Below are positions 16,995 through 26,042 of a stretch of DNA of 64,000 nucleotides, piece by piece (the first letter of the stretch is position 1; each line of letters begins with the position of its first letter). The notes under the pieces are model-generated. The model had not been told where the DNA came from, did not search any database, and saw only the letters and a program-made list of their open reading frames with translations. Source of the stretch: Paenibacillus albicereus (GTDB taxonomy: Bacteria; Bacillota; Bacilli; Paenibacillales; Paenibacillaceae); assembly GCF_012676905.1 (NCBI RefSeq), contig NZ_CP051428.1, positions 2,070,001-2,134,000 on the forward strand. The letters run 5' to 3'. Made by a program: the position numbers and the translations under genes.

Positions 16995-19112
16995 TCATTT
17001 CCCTTTCACTTTTAACAAACGTAAGCTGTTCAAAGTAACAATTAGGGTAGCTCCCATATCTGCAAAAATAGCCATCCATAGCGTAAGCCATCCAGGAACA
17101 ATCAAAGCCAAAGCGACAAGTTTAATCCCGAGCGAGAACGTAATGTTTTGCTTTATTATCGCAAGGGTTTTACGGCTTAACCGAATCGTATACGGGAGTT
17201 TACCTAAGTCGTCAGCCATAAGTGCAATGTCCGCCGTTTCAAGCGCCGTATCCGTACCCGCGCCTCCCATAGCGATACCAACCGTTGAAGCCGCAAGCGC
17301 GGGCGCGTCGTTGACGCCATCGCCAATCATTGCGACATTGCCATAGTCTTTACGAAGCTGCTTAATGTAATCTAATTTATCTTGCGGCATGAGGTCGGCT
17401 TTAACGTCTGTAACATTCAACCGGCTCCCGATAGCTTCGGCGGTTGCTTGATTATCACCCGTAAGCATAATCGTTTTCTTGATGCCAATTTCGTGCAATT
17501 GCTTAATAACGTCTTTACTGGAATCGCGCACTTCATCGGCCACGGCTATTAAGGCAAGAACTTGTTGTTCCGTTCCCAAGACCATAACCGTTTTCCCTTG
17601 TTTTTGTAGAGCTTCGATACGTTGATTCGTTTCAACATTCATATCGGAGCGAAGTTCTGCAAAGAGTTTTGGACTACCGACGTAATACAATTCCTCGTTT
17701 ACTTTTGCTTTAACGCCTTTTCCAGTTATCGATTGGAAATCCTCAACGGTGAGGGATAAGTCGGCTCCGAGATTTTCAGCTTTACGAACAATCGCGGAAG
17801 CGAGCGGGTGTTGCGAACCTTTTTCGATAACTGCCGCGATGGCAAGCAATTCTTTTTCGTCTTTCGTTCCGAAAGTATGGACATTTGTTACTTCCGGGAA
17901 TCCTTTCGTCAGCGTACCCGTTTTATCGAATGCGATTGCGGCAAGGCGACCAGCTTCTTCAAGGTGTATGCCGCCTTTGATAAGGACGCCATTTTTCGCC
18001 GCGTTTCCGATAGCTGTAACAATCGAAACAGGTGTCGAAATGACCAATGCGCAAGGACAGCCGACGACGAGTAACGCTAATCCCCGATATACCCAATCGC
18101 CCCAATCAGCGCCGACGAACAGAGGGGGAACAACGGCAATACCTAATGCCAAAATCATAATCGCGGGCGTATAGTATTTCGCAAATCGGTCAACGAACGC
18201 TTGTGAAGGTGCACGTTCGGCTTGTGCTTCTTCAACAAGGTGAATAATTTTCGAGATTGTAGTATCCTCGACATGCTTCGTTACTTTGACCTCAAGCAAT
18301 CCTTCTTCGTTTAATGTGCCTGCGAAAACTTCATCATCAATTGTTTTCGTTACGGGAACCGATTCGCCGGTTATCGCAGCTTGGTTAATGGTTGATGTCC
18401 CTTTAATAACCACGCCATCCATTGCGAGTTTTTGACCAGGCTTTACAATCATGACGTCGCCAACCTGTATATCATCGACACTTACCGTAATTTCTTCGGA
18501 ACCGCGTCGAATCAGAGCTTCCTTCGGTGCAATATCCATCAGGGAACGAATGGATTGACGCGCTTTCTCCATAGAGTAACGTTCCAAAACTTCACTAATT
18601 GCAAACAAGATCACAACCGTCGCGCCTTCGCCCCATTTGCCGATCGCCGCGGCACCGATGATGGCCACCGTCATAAGGGTGTTCATATCGAACTGAAGCC
18701 GGAAGAGATTTTTAAGCCCTTTTTTGAATAGATCGTAACCGCCAATGAGAATAGAAGCCGCAAAAATGACTGCGGATAAGATACTTCCCTCACCTAGAAA
18801 ATAACCTGCCGCAAGCAATACGGCAGAAACCAACACGTTCCAATGCTCTTGCCAAAATGGCTTTTTCTTTTCAATCGTCCGTTGTTTTTCAGGTGTGACT
18901 TTCAGGCTTTCAAAAGCTCCAGCCTTTTCTAAATCCTCCATTGTGGTACTTCCATAAACGGTAATCTTGGATGCTCCAAAATTGACTTGAGCATCTTTAA
19001 CGCCAGGCAAACCTTTTACATTTTTCTCGAAAATGCCTGCGCAATTCGTACAGGTAAAGCCTTGAACTCTGTAGACGTTTTTATCTTCTGTGTTTTCAAT
19101 TTTATTTTCCAT
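16995..19112 (-). CDS. cadA: Cadmium/zinc-exporting P1B-type ATPase CadA
   Basis: The 705-residue pump exports Cd(II), Zn(II) or Pb(II). Its single N-terminal HMA domain has GFTCTNCAG. The membrane metal site is CPC at 352-354. The phosphorylation site is D396 in DKTGT, followed by [10 protein letters not shown] and [10 protein letters not shown]. Single HMA, a charged linker and [13 protein letters not shown] agree with CadA rather than CopA. The start overlaps the stop of cadC by 11 nt, as in classical cadCA operons. Confidence 0.93.
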   Translation of the reverse strand: MENKIENTEDKNVYRVQGFTCTNCAGIFEKNVKGLPGVKDAQVNFGASKITVYGSTTMEDLEKAGAFESLKVTPEKQRTIEKKKPFWQEHWNVLVSAVLLAAGYFLGEGSILSAVIFAASILIGGYDLFKKGLKNLFRLQFDMNTLMTVAIIGAAAIGKWGEGATVVILFAISEVLERYSMEKARQSIRSLMDIAPKEALIRRGSEEITVSVDDIQVGDVMIVKPGQKLAMDGVVIKGTSTINQAAITGESVPVTKTIDDEVFAGTLNEEGLLEVKVTKHVEDTTISKIIHLVEEAQAERAPSQAFVDRFAKYYTPAIMILALGIAVVPPLFVGADWGDWVYRGLALLVVGCPCALVISTPVSIVTAIGNAAKNGVLIKGGIHLEEAGRLAAIAFDKTGTLTKGFPEVTNVHTFGTKDEKELLAIAAVIEKGSQHPLASAIVRKAENLGADLSLTVEDFQSITGKGVKAKVNEELYYVGSPKLFAELRSDMNVETNQRIEALQKQGKTVMVLGTEQQVLALIAVADEVRDSSKDVIKQLHEIGIKKTIMLTGDNQATAEAIGSRLNVTDVKADLMPQDKLDYIKQLRKDYGNVAMIGDGVNDAPALAASTVGIAMGGAGTDTALETADIALMADDLGKLPYTIRLSRKTLAIIKQNITFSLGIKLVALALIVPGWLTLWMAIFADMGATLIVTLNSLRLLKVKGK

Positions 19113-19482
19113 TGGTGATCAACTCCCGCGAATGAGTAGAAGCTAGCTGTACCAATTGACGAACATGGTCGTCTTCTAGCGAATAAAAAACTAATTTGCC
19201 ATCCTTGCGGTATTTGGCTAGGCCAAGCTGCTTTAAGGTGCGAAGATGGTGTGAAGCTGTTGCCAACGAAGAACCGATAATGTTAGCCACATCACAAACA
19301 CATAATTCATCTTCTTCGCAAAGGGCAAAAGCGATTTTCATTCTGGTTTCGTCAGCTAAAACCTTAAACATCTTTATCATGCCTTGAATATTTTGTCCTT
19401 CAAGTGCATGTTGTACCTTTCGGACTTTAGGTTCGTCATAACAATAAATTTCACATGAGTCCTTTTCTTTCATACCGCTCAT
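19102..19482 (-). CDS. cadC: Cadmium-responsive ArsR-family repressor CadC
   Basis: This 126-residue winged-helix repressor has the metal-sensing ELCVCDVA motif on helix alpha-3 and an N-terminal segment with cysteines ([13 protein letters not shown]). Both are needed for Cd/Pb binding in CadC. The HTH reads [21 protein letters not shown] 19482 is chosen because GAGGTGAG lies directly upstream; longer in-frame starts have none. It represses cadCA and is released by metal. Two matching palindromes lie upstream. Confidence 0.93.
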   Translation of the reverse strand: MSGMKEKDSCEIYCYDEPKVRKVQHALEGQNIQGMIKMFKVLADETRMKIAFALCEEDELCVCDVANIIGSSLATASHHLRTLKQLGLAKYRKDGKLVFYSLEDDHVRQLVQLASTHSRELITNGK

Positions 19483-19496
19483 ATTCTCACCTCTAT

Positions 19497-19562
19497 AATC
19501 AAACGAGTATTTGATTGTTATCATACAACAAACTTTTCGATTATTCAAATGTATATTTGATT
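19497..19562 (-). promoter_or_regulatory. CadC operators (two palindromes) upstream of cadCA
   Basis: AATCAAA-N6-TTTGATT at 19497-19516 and TTCAAAT-N2-ATTTGA within 19543-19562 match the TCAAATA/TATTTGA pattern of CadC boxes. They lie 15 to 80 bp upstream of cadC, over its probable promoter. The adjacent divergent region up to 19,690 should also hold the ars promoter. Confidence 0.75.
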
Positions 19563-19690
19563 ATCTATCAAACATATCTAAAATATTCTTTTCAACGTTG
19601 ATACTGCGTTAACAATTGGCGTATATGATCATAATAGAAATAAGCAAATAATTATATGGCTATTTACAGCGGGTAGGGGAGTGTGGGAGA

Positions 19691-20122
19691 ATGAAACGGG
19701 AAGTCAAACGAATTTATTTCCTTTGCGGGCAAAATCGGTGCCGAAGTCAGATGGCCGAAGCTTTTGCCAAGTTTTATGGCGGGGATCATGTAGTGGTGGA
19801 GAGTGCTGGATTAAATCCATCCGAAGAAGTGCATCCTTACACCATTGAAGCTATGCGTGAGGTAGGCATCGATCTTTCCCAGCATGTTTGCAAAAAAATT
19901 GATATGAAATTTTTTCTAGCGTCGAATGCGATCGTCAAGCTGTGCGAACAAATTGTGGAGCGCTGTCCTATCGTACCGTTTAAGATCATGAACGTCGAGT
20001 GGAACATCCCTGACCCGTTGGCCGTAGACGGCGGCAGCCTGGAAGACGTGAAGAGAGCGCGTGACGAGATTCGGGAGAAAGTGATTGGGTTGTTAAAAGG
20101 GATGGACATTCCCGTCGCTTAA
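19691..20122 (+). CDS. arsC: Arsenate reductase-like protein, LMW phosphatase type (first copy)
   Basis: This 143-residue low-molecular-weight-phosphatase fold has the P-loop FLCGQNRCRSQ (nucleophile C12) and a second cysteine pair C85-x6-C92. That is the thiol relay of thioredoxin-dependent ArsC enzymes, which turn As(V) into As(III). It differs clearly from the second arsC at 21919, for example GQNR instead of TGNS and a shorter C-terminal half. GGGAG precedes ATG 19691. It opens the ars operon, with arsR following after 14 bp. Substrate specificity could differ from that of canonical ArsC. Confidence 0.8.
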   Translation: MKREVKRIYFLCGQNRCRSQMAEAFAKFYGGDHVVVESAGLNPSEEVHPYTIEAMREVGIDLSQHVCKKIDMKFFLASNAIVKLCEQIVERCPIVPFKIMNVEWNIPDPLAVDGGSLEDVKRARDEIREKVIGLLKGMDIPVA

Positions 20123-20136
20123 AAGGAGTGAAGCAG

Positions 20137-20460
20137 TTGAGCAAACTAGAAGAAGTAGCGGATGCCTTGAAGCTATTAGGGGACCGGAACAGGCTCACTA
20201 TCGTAGCCATGTTGCAGGTGAAGGAACTGTGCGTGTGCGAGATCGTGGACATTTTGAAAACAAGCCAGCCCAATATCAGTCAGCATATGCGCAAGCTGAG
20301 GGACGGGGGCTTGGTCAAAGAGTCCCGCAGGGGGCAATGGGTTTATTATTCGCTCTGCCTGGAAGACAAGCCTTATATTTTGGATATTCTAAAGGAAATT
20401 CCTTCGCAAGCGGCGATGATTGAGCCTGTCGTTTGCGAAACCAATGATTGCTGTACGTAG
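20137..20460 (+). CDS. arsR: Arsenic-responsive ArsR-family repressor
   Basis: The 107-residue winged-helix protein has the metalloid site ELCVCEIVD in the DNA-binding helix region and the HTH TSQPNISQHMRKLRDGGL. Cysteines at the C-terminus (VVCETNDCCT) may add to As(III) binding. TTG 20137 is chosen because AAAAGGAG at 20121-20128 leaves about 8 nt of spacing; a GTG at 20128 would touch it. It should repress the ars operon and release DNA on arsenite. It lies between arsC and arsB. Confidence 0.9.
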   Translation: MSKLEEVADALKLLGDRNRLTIVAMLQVKELCVCEIVDILKTSQPNISQHMRKLRDGGLVKESRRGQWVYYSLCLEDKPYILDILKEIPSQAAMIEPVVCETNDCCT

Positions 20461-20475
20461 TTCAGGAGGACGCAT

Positions 20476-21888
20476 ATGGTTTATGTAGCGATTTTCATTT
20501 TCTTGGTAACGTTGCTTTTTGTCATCTGGCAACCGAAAGGATTAAACATCGGCTGGTCGGCAAGTGTCGGAGCGATCCTTGCTTTAATATTTGGCGTGGT
20601 CAGCTTCGCTGACGTCGGCACCGTAACCGGCATCGTGTGGAATGCCACCTTGGCGTTTGTGGCCATTATTTTAATCTCACTGGTGCTGGATGAAATCGGA
20701 TTTTTTGAGTGGGCTGCCTTGCATATGGCGCGGCTGGCACGCGGAAACGGTCTACTCATGTTTGTATTTATCATCCTGCTTGGATCGGCGGTTGCCGCGC
20801 TGTTTGCCAATGACGGCGGGGCCTTGATTATTACGCCGATTGTGCTCGCCATGGTCCGGGCGCTTAAGTTTGATGAAAAGATGATCCTACCGTTTATTAT
20901 GGCGAGTGGGTTCATTGCCGATACGGCATCTTTACCGCTTGTCGTCAGCAACTTGGTGAATATTGTATCCGCCGATTATTTCAACATCGGTTTTGCGGAA
21001 TACGCGAGCCGCATGATTGTTCCGAATTTCTTTTCCGTCATAGCGAGCCTCATTGTGCTGTATCTGTATTTCCGGAAAAGCATCCCGAACAATTACAATC
21101 TCACGCAACTGAAAAGGCCGAAGGAAGCCATCAAGGATATGCGGCTGTTTAAGTTATCTTGGGTCATTTTAACCGCGCTGCTTGTTGCGTATTTTATTAG
21201 CGAATTTTTCTCGATCCCTGTATCCATTATTGCCGGGGTTGCAGCGATTGCCTTTTTGTTCGCGGCGAGAAAGAGCCCTGCGATTCATACTTGGAAACTG
21301 GTAAAAGGCGCTCCCTGGGCTGTCGTGATCTTCTCTATCGGCATGTATGTGGTCGTTTATGGCTTGCGCAATGCCGGACTTACGGATGCACTGGGCAGCG
21401 TCATTCAAGCGGTCGCAGACAAAGGGTTATTTGTGGCTACCGTAGGGATGGGCTTTATTGCAGCCATCCTGTCGTCCATTATGAACAACATGCCAACGGT
21501 CATGATTGATGCGTTGGCCATCCAAGGTACACAAACCGATGGATTCATTCGTGAGGCGCTGATCTATGCGAATGTGATCGGTTCGGACTTAGGGCCGAAA
21601 ATTACGCCAATCGGCTCCCTGGCCACGCTGCTTTGGCTGCATGTACTATCCACAAAAAACGTGAAAATCAGATGGGGCTATTATTTTAAAGTCGGCATCT
21701 TGTTAACCATTCCCACGTTGTTCATAACGCTCACCGGTCTTTATGTATGGCTTTATGTTCTCCAGACGCTACAGGTGAATGTATGGCTATGTATTGCGGT
21801 GATTGTGGTCGTCCTGGTGGTGGTTGCAATGATCATGAAGTCTTTTATGGGAAGTAAACAAGCGAAAAGAGTTCATCAAGGCGATTAA
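20476..21888 (+). CDS. arsB: Arsenite efflux permease ArsB (island copy)
   Basis: This 470-residue membrane protein has about 12 hydrophobic segments. Family signatures are [51 protein letters not shown] and [18 protein letters not shown]. It expels arsenite (and antimonite) using the proton gradient. ATG 20476 follows CAGGAGGA, 15 bp after arsR. A closely similar but much more GC-rich copy lies at 46722 in the chromosomal part. Confidence 0.93.
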   Translation: MVYVAIFIFLVTLLFVIWQPKGLNIGWSASVGAILALIFGVVSFADVGTVTGIVWNATLAFVAIILISLVLDEIGFFEWAALHMARLARGNGLLMFVFIILLGSAVAALFANDGGALIITPIVLAMVRALKFDEKMILPFIMASGFIADTASLPLVVSNLVNIVSADYFNIGFAEYASRMIVPNFFSVIASLIVLYLYFRKSIPNNYNLTQLKRPKEAIKDMRLFKLSWVILTALLVAYFISEFFSIPVSIIAGVAAIAFLFAARKSPAIHTWKLVKGAPWAVVIFSIGMYVVVYGLRNAGLTDALGSVIQAVADKGLFVATVGMGFIAAILSSIMNNMPTVMIDALAIQGTQTDGFIREALIYANVIGSDLGPKITPIGSLATLLWLHVLSTKNVKIRWGYYFKVGILLTIPTLFITLTGLYVWLYVLQTLQVNVWLCIAVIVVVLVVVAMIMKSFMGSKQAKRVHQGD

Positions 21889-21918
21889 TGAATTGAAATC
21901 AAAAGGAGATTGTTCACC

Positions 21919-22344
21919 ATGGAGAAAAAACCGTTAATTTATTTTTTGTGCACCGGAAATTCTTGCAGAAGCCAAATCGCGGACGGGTTTTTAAACGCGC
22001 TAGGCAGCGACAAATATGAAGTCAAAAGCGCAGGTCTTGAAGCACACGGACTGAATCCGCGTGCGGTGCAAGTCATGCAAGAAGCTGGGGTAGATATTAG
22101 CAAAAACACCTCCGATGTGATCGATCCGGACATTTTGAATCGCGCCGATTATGTCATTACCTTATGCGGCCACGCCGACGAGCATTGCCCTGTGATCTCC
22201 AACAAGAACGTAACGAAATGGCATTGGGGTTTTGATGATCCGGCAAAAGCAACCGGAACCGAAGAAGAAATCATGAACCAGTTCCGCACCGTTCGCGATT
22301 CGATTAAGAGCCGGATTGAACAATTCGTCAAAGAAGGGAAATGA
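21919..22344 (+). CDS. arsC: Thioredoxin-dependent arsenate reductase ArsC (second copy)
   Basis: This 141-residue protein has P-loop [13 protein letters not shown] (C11) and the relay cysteines C83 and C90 in [10 protein letters not shown]. This is the exact Bacillus/Staphylococcus ArsC pattern. It reduces arsenate to arsenite for export by ArsB. ATG 21919 is chosen behind AAAAGGAG (21901-21908); an in-frame TTG at 21910 is too close to that site. The next gene starts 10 bp after its stop. Confidence 0.95.
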   Translation: MEKKPLIYFLCTGNSCRSQIADGFLNALGSDKYEVKSAGLEAHGLNPRAVQVMQEAGVDISKNTSDVIDPDILNRADYVITLCGHADEHCPVISNKNVTKWHWGFDDPAKATGTEEEIMNQFRTVRDSIKSRIEQFVKEGK

Positions 22345-22354
22345 GGTGGCGACG

Positions 22355-22825
22355 ATGATCAAACGAATGCATGTTGCTTTAAACTGTACGGAGCTGAACA
22401 AGTCTCTGGAGTTCTATCGCGCTTTTTTTGGGGCCGAACCGAGTAAGATTAAAGATAATTACGCCAAATTCGAGTTAGAAGAACCGGCGCTGCATTTTTC
22501 GCTCAATGTGCGCCCCTTCGAACAAAAGGGTGTACTGAATCACTTGGGCTTCCAAGTCAATAATACGGAAGAAGTGCTGGCCATAGGGGAGAGGCTTCGT
22601 CAAAGCGGACTGCTGCTGATTGACGAGATGAATACCACATGTTGCTATGCGGTGCAGGATAAAGTTTGGGTGTATGATCCGGACGGCAACGCTTGGGAGA
22701 TTTTCTACACAAAAGAAGATTCCGAATTCGAATCCGCCGGAGAAGCCAGGGATTTGTCCCTTTGCTGCGCGCCGCCAGCGGCCCCGGTTCCGATTGAGTT
22801 TGGATCGTTTAAAAAAGGAGTATAG
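22355..22825 (+). CDS. arsI: C-As lyase ArsI (organoarsenical dioxygenase)
   Basis: This 156-residue vicinal-oxygen-chelate protein belongs to the ArsI/CadI group. The expected iron ligands are H6, H63 and E115, and the organoarsenical-binding cysteine pair is C96-C97 in NTTCCYAV. All stand at the positions known for bacterial ArsI. The enzyme cleaves the carbon-arsenic bond of trivalent methyl or aromatic arsenicals. ATG 22355 lies behind GAGGTGG. The C-terminus has another Cys pair (LCCAPPAAP). Its presence shows that the cluster handles organic as well as inorganic arsenic. Confidence 0.9.
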   Translation: MIKRMHVALNCTELNKSLEFYRAFFGAEPSKIKDNYAKFELEEPALHFSLNVRPFEQKGVLNHLGFQVNNTEEVLAIGERLRQSGLLLIDEMNTTCCYAVQDKVWVYDPDGNAWEIFYTKEDSEFESAGEARDLSLCCAPPAAPVPIEFGSFKKGV

Positions 22826-22828
22826 TCT

Positions 22829-23272
22829 ATGGCGTCTGAAAAAACCTACCATGCTTTGATTCCGGATAAAATTTTCATGGGCGCGGCAACTGATGTGGAA
22901 TCGATGGTAAAAAATGAAGGTATCGACGTGATCGTGGATCTTCGCGGCGAAGCGACGGAATGCACCTATCCAGCGGCGAGTGCGAAATGGATTCAAATTC
23001 CGTTAGCAGATCATGCCGCTATGCCGCAAGAAAAAGCCTTCGGTCAAGCGATCCAGGCCGTCACCGAAGCTTATCACCAAAACAAGAAAGTTGCTTTTCA
23101 TTGTGGCGGAGGAAAGGGACGGACCGGTACGGTAGCCGCTGGCACCTTGCTTGCCTTGGGATTAAGCGATACGCTTGACGAAGCCGAGGCCAAGGCAAAG
23201 AGCATTCGCAACATCATTGATATTAAGCCATCACAGAGAGAATGTTTGCACCAACTATATCCCGGTAAATAA
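22829..23272 (+). CDS. Dual-specificity/tyrosine phosphatase-like protein in the ars operon
   Basis: This 147-residue protein has the Cys-phosphatase loop HCGGGKGRTG (HCx5R-T/S) and the upstream general-acid region with DHAAMPQ. It is similar to the small cyanobacterial/Firmicute dual-specificity phosphatases. It starts 3 bp after arsI and ends the operon, just before a terminator. How a phosphatase serves arsenic resistance is unclear. The reactive cysteine may act on thiol or arsenate chemistry, but this is speculation. Confidence 0.75.
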   Translation: MASEKTYHALIPDKIFMGAATDVESMVKNEGIDVIVDLRGEATECTYPAASAKWIQIPLADHAAMPQEKAFGQAIQAVTEAYHQNKKVAFHCGGGKGRTGTVAAGTLLALGLSDTLDEAEAKAKSIRNIIDIKPSQRECLHQLYPGK

Positions 23273-23283
23273 GCAAGCAAGAG

Positions 23284-23310
23284 ACCACTCAGCCGAGTGG
23301 TTTTCTTTTT
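23284..23310 (+). terminator. Intrinsic terminator closing the first ars operon
   Basis: The stem ACCACTC (23284-23290) with GAGTGGT (23295-23301) has a 4-nt loop and is followed by a T-rich tail to 23310. It lies 12 bp after the phosphatase stop. Confidence 0.85.
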
Positions 23311-23322
23311 GTGCGATTAAAA

Positions 23323-23343
23323 ATATTTGCAATTTGCAAATAT
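23323..23343. promoter_or_regulatory. Perfect palindrome, probable MarR operator
   Basis: ATATTTGCAA-T-TTGCAAATAT is a perfect 10-bp inverted repeat around one base. It lies 33 bp upstream of the marR-type gene, overlapping where its promoter (TATTGTATAA) must be. MarR proteins usually bind such 16-20 bp palindromes and control their own genes. A related site occurs at 23844. Confidence 0.75.
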
Positions 23344-23376
23344 ATATTGTATAACTGAAACATGAGGTGAATCACA

Positions 23377-23826
23377 GTGGAAAATGTTCGCGAACTATTT
23401 CAGATCATGACACGCCGTTTTGGGTTTCTCAATAAAAATTGCTGCACCGCCGGTGGCTGCGATATTTCCTTAGTGCAAAGCCATATTCTTTACGAGATCG
23501 ATCGTCAGCATCAACCGTCCATTCAGCAGGTAGCCGAGGCGTTAGGAACCGATATAACGACCTTTAGCCGACAAATCCAATCGTTAATCAAAATGAACTT
23601 AGTGAAAAAATCGCCCGATCCCAACGACCGAAGGGTATTTGTGCTTTCTCTCACGACAGAAGGCAAATATGTAGCCACAACGATTGACCAGCAATGTAAC
23701 GCTTATTTAGCAGAGATTTTCTCTCACATGAACGATTTTGAAAAAGAAACGGTCATTCGCTCCATTAAGCTTTTGAATGAAGCTATGTCAAAATCCAGCC
23801 TTTGCTGTTCCACCCCCATCGGGTGA
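23377..23826 (+). CDS. Cys-rich MarR-family regulator of the organoarsenical genes
   Basis: This 149-residue winged-helix protein has the MarR HTH (IQQVAEALGTDITTFSRQIQ) and the wing DPNDRRVFVLSLT. It has an unusual N-terminal cysteine set, NCCTAGGC (C22, C23, C28), and a C-terminal pair CC (143/144). These suggest binding of a trivalent arsenical or another thiol-reactive signal. GTG 23377 follows GAGGTG. The palindromes before it and before the next gene suggest autoregulation and control of the monooxygenase-arsM group. The exact inducer is unknown. Confidence 0.8.
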   Translation: MENVRELFQIMTRRFGFLNKNCCTAGGCDISLVQSHILYEIDRQHQPSIQQVAEALGTDITTFSRQIQSLIKMNLVKKSPDPNDRRVFVLSLTTEGKYVATTIDQQCNAYLAEIFSHMNDFEKETVIRSIKLLNEAMSKSSLCCSTPIG

Positions 23827-23843
23827 TTTCTTTTCTCTAATAC

Positions 23844-23856
23844 TTGCATTTTGCAA
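23844..23856. promoter_or_regulatory. Second MarR-type half palindrome
   Basis: TTGCA-TTT-TGCAA repeats the core of the 23323 palindrome. It lies in the 51-bp gap before the monooxygenase gene, 21 bp upstream of its start. The shared core suggests that the same MarR protein acts at both places. Confidence 0.6.
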
Positions 23857-23877
23857 ATAAATCGGAGGGTGTTGGGT

Positions 23878-24933
23878 ATGAATGAGGTATTGGATACGAT
23901 TGTCATTGGAGGGGGGCAGGCGGGTCTGGCTTCCGGCTATCATCTACAGAAGAAAGGACTTCGATATCTGATTTTGGACGCGGGCGACGAGGCGGGGGGC
24001 TCGTGGCCGCGTTATTACGATAGTCTCAAACTGTTCTCTCCGGCACGTTTCTCGTCGATGCCAGGCATGACATTCCCCGGCGATCCGAATGGCTATCCCA
24101 AGCGTGATGAAGTCATTCGTTATTTACAGGATTACCGGGCAAAATTTCAATTGCCGGTCCGAACCAATCAACGCGTAGCATCGGTCGAAAGGGATGGAGA
24201 AGGGTTTACGGTCCGTACGATGGTAGGGGATACGTTTCGGGCACGCACCATCATTAATGCGGCCGGCTCATTTCACAATCCCTATACGCCAGTTTTACCG
24301 GGGCAGGAGGCGTTTCAAGGCCGCACACTTCATTCCTCCGAATACCGGAATCCGGAGCCATTTCGCAATCAACGCGTAGTGGTGGTCGGGCGTGGCAATT
24401 CTGCCGTACAGATCGGAGTTGAGCTGGCCGAGGTGAGCAAGACGTCTTTAGCGGTACTCCGGCCGATCCAATTCATGAAATCGAGGCTGTTGGATCAGGA
24501 TGTGCATTTTTGGATCAAACTGATTGGGTTTGACACCTTTCCTTTTTGGCGGTTCGGGAAAACCGCGCCGAGTTCAAGTGCGGTGAACGATTCGGGCGGG
24601 TACAAAGAAAAAGTAGCGGCAGGAAAACCAGATCAACAACCGATGTTCACATCCTTTTATGAGGATGGCGTGATTTGGCCGAACGGGACAAAAGAGCCGG
24701 TAGATACGGTGATCTTTGCGACAGGCTACCGGCCGTATCTTCCCTACCTTCAAGCGATTGGCGCGCTGGATTCGGAAGGAAGGCCGTTACATCAAGCAGG
24801 CATAAGCGACGTTCCGGGACTTTATTATGTGGGGCTGGAAGGGCAGCGTTCCTTTGCTTCTGCTACCATAAGGGGGGGGGGGCCGGACGCGCAGTTTGTT
24901 GTTAAAAAGCTTTTGCATCACCTTAAACACTGA
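23878..24933 (+). CDS. Flavin-dependent monooxygenase, ArsO-like
   Basis: This 351-residue protein has an N-terminal FAD motif (IVIGGGQAGLASGYHL), the group motif around FSPARFSSMPG, an NADPH motif VVVVGRGNSAVQIG and the late ATG motif VIFATGYRPY. It therefore belongs to the class B/YhdJ-CzcO-like monooxygenases. Proteins of this type found in ars operons are named ArsO. ATG 23878 is preceded by GGAGGGTG. Near the 3' end (24872-24882) the gene contains eleven consecutive G, encoding Gly-Gly-Gly where relatives tend to have a more varied GxG. Slippage there would change the last 20 residues. The reaction is not established. Confidence 0.8.
   Translation: MNEVLDTIVIGGGQAGLASGYHLQKKGLRYLILDAGDEAGGSWPRYYDSLKLFSPARFSSMPGMTFPGDPNGYPKRDEVIRYLQDYRAKFQLPVRTNQRVASVERDGEGFTVRTMVGDTFRARTIINAAGSFHNPYTPVLPGQEAFQGRTLHSSEYRNPEPFRNQRVVVVGRGNSAVQIGVELAEVSKTSLAVLRPIQFMKSRLLDQDVHFWIKLIGFDTFPFWRFGKTAPSSSAVNDSGGYKEKVAAGKPDQQPMFTSFYEDGVIWPNGTKEPVDTVIFATGYRPYLPYLQAIGALDSEGRPLHQAGISDVPGLYYVGLEGQRSFASATIRGGGPDAQFVVKKLLHHLKH
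24872..24882 (+). repeat. Run of eleven G inside the monooxygenase gene
   Basis: An uninterrupted G11 tract lies in the coding sequence 51 bp before the stop. Such tracts slip during replication and can act as on/off switches; they are also a common sequencing error site. At this length the gene is in frame. Confidence 0.8.
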
Positions 24934-24968
24934 ATGCTTACATTTTTTGATAAAAGGATGGGACCGAC

Positions 24969-25151
24969 TTGAACCTCAATTGGTTTGCTGCGGAAATGCT
25001 TATGAAACAACGCCAAAGGGAAATCGAACGATCTGCTAGAGAAGCGTGGAAATGGTCAGACGCTATGCAAAAGCAATCGGTCCGATTCTTTAACCGACGG
25101 CCAATCATTCGTGCAACACCAACGGCTTGCTGCGTTACGAGCTGCTGTTGA
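24969..25151 (+). CDS. Small Cys-tailed protein between ArsO-like gene and arsM
   Basis: A 60-codon frame starts at TTG 24969, with AAAGGATGGG about 10 nt upstream. It is mostly charged and helical (MLMKQRQREIERSAREAWK) and ends with a cysteine cluster CCVTSCC. No family is recognised. Its size, orientation and the paired cysteines, as seen also at the ends of ArsR, MarR and ArsI here, suggest a thiol-based arsenic-binding protein. arsM follows after 28 bp. Confidence 0.55.
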   Translation: MNLNWFAAEMLMKQRQREIERSAREAWKWSDAMQKQSVRFFNRRPIIRATPTACCVTSCC

Positions 25152-25179
25152 TGTATAAAAAACTAAGGAGTGAACTTTC

Positions 25180-25980
25180 ATGAATCAAGTAAGTAATGAT
25201 CAAATTCGTCAAAACGTTCGGAATCGGTATAAAGAAATCGCCTTACAGGACGTAGGGGCGGGGTCCTGTTGTAAGCCAGCGCCAGCCAATGATTGCTGTG
25301 GTTCGGCCGCGGATGTTTCCGCTAAAATGGGCTACTCGTCAGAAGAATTAACAGCCGTTCCAGATGGGGCGAATCTGGGCCTCGGCTGTGGCAATCCGCA
25401 AGCCATTGCTGCTTTGCAACCGGGAGAAGTCGTGCTGGACCTGGGCAGCGGCGGCGGGTTTGATTGCTTTCTTGCCTCCCGTCAGGTGGGCGCTTCCGGC
25501 CGCGTCATTGGTGTAGATATGACACCGGAAATGGTCAGCCGCGCCCGCGAAAATTCCAGTAAAAGCGGATTTACCAATACGGAATTTCGGTTGGGCGAGA
25601 TAGAGCATCTGCCGGTTCAGGACCACTCGGTTGACGTGATTATTTCAAACTGTGTCATTAATCTGTCCCCATCGAAGCAGCAGGTGTTTGACGAGGCGTT
25701 CCGTGTGCTGCGTGACGGCGGCAGACTGGCCATATCGGATGTCGTGGCAACAGCCGATTTTCCGGAAGAAATCAAGCAGGATATCGACCGTATCTATTCA
25801 GGGTGTATTTCAGGAGCTTCCTCTATCGGGGAGTTGGAAGCCATGCTTGCGCAAAGCGGGTTTACCCAAATTGAGATCGAACCTAAAGGCGAATCCCAGA
25901 CGTTCATCAAGGATTGGATTCCCGGCGCAAATGTCGAACAATACCTGGTGTCTGCCGCGATACGTGCCATCAAGGCTTGA
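25180..25980 (+). CDS. arsM: Arsenite S-adenosylmethionine methyltransferase ArsM
   Basis: This 266-residue enzyme methylates As(III) stepwise to volatile or less toxic forms. SAM motif I is VLDLGSGGGFDCFLA, and the family motif IEHLPVQDHSVDVIISNCV is complete. The catalytic cysteines are C70 (GLGCGNP), C158 (SNCVINL) and C209 (YSGCISG). Extra N-terminal pairs CC at 30/31 and 39/40 are typical of bacterial ArsM. ATG 25180 follows AAGGAGTG. A terminator follows. With ArsI it allows both making and breaking of methylarsenicals. Confidence 0.95.
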   Translation: MNQVSNDQIRQNVRNRYKEIALQDVGAGSCCKPAPANDCCGSAADVSAKMGYSSEELTAVPDGANLGLGCGNPQAIAALQPGEVVLDLGSGGGFDCFLASRQVGASGRVIGVDMTPEMVSRARENSSKSGFTNTEFRLGEIEHLPVQDHSVDVIISNCVINLSPSKQQVFDEAFRVLRDGGRLAISDVVATADFPEEIKQDIDRIYSGCISGASSIGELEAMLAQSGFTQIEIEPKGESQTFIKDWIPGANVEQYLVSAAIRAIKA

Positions 25981-26042
25981 GCCGTGAAGGGCCGAACTGT
26001 TGCAGCTCGAGTTGAGTTGAACATGTTCGGCATAAACAATAA

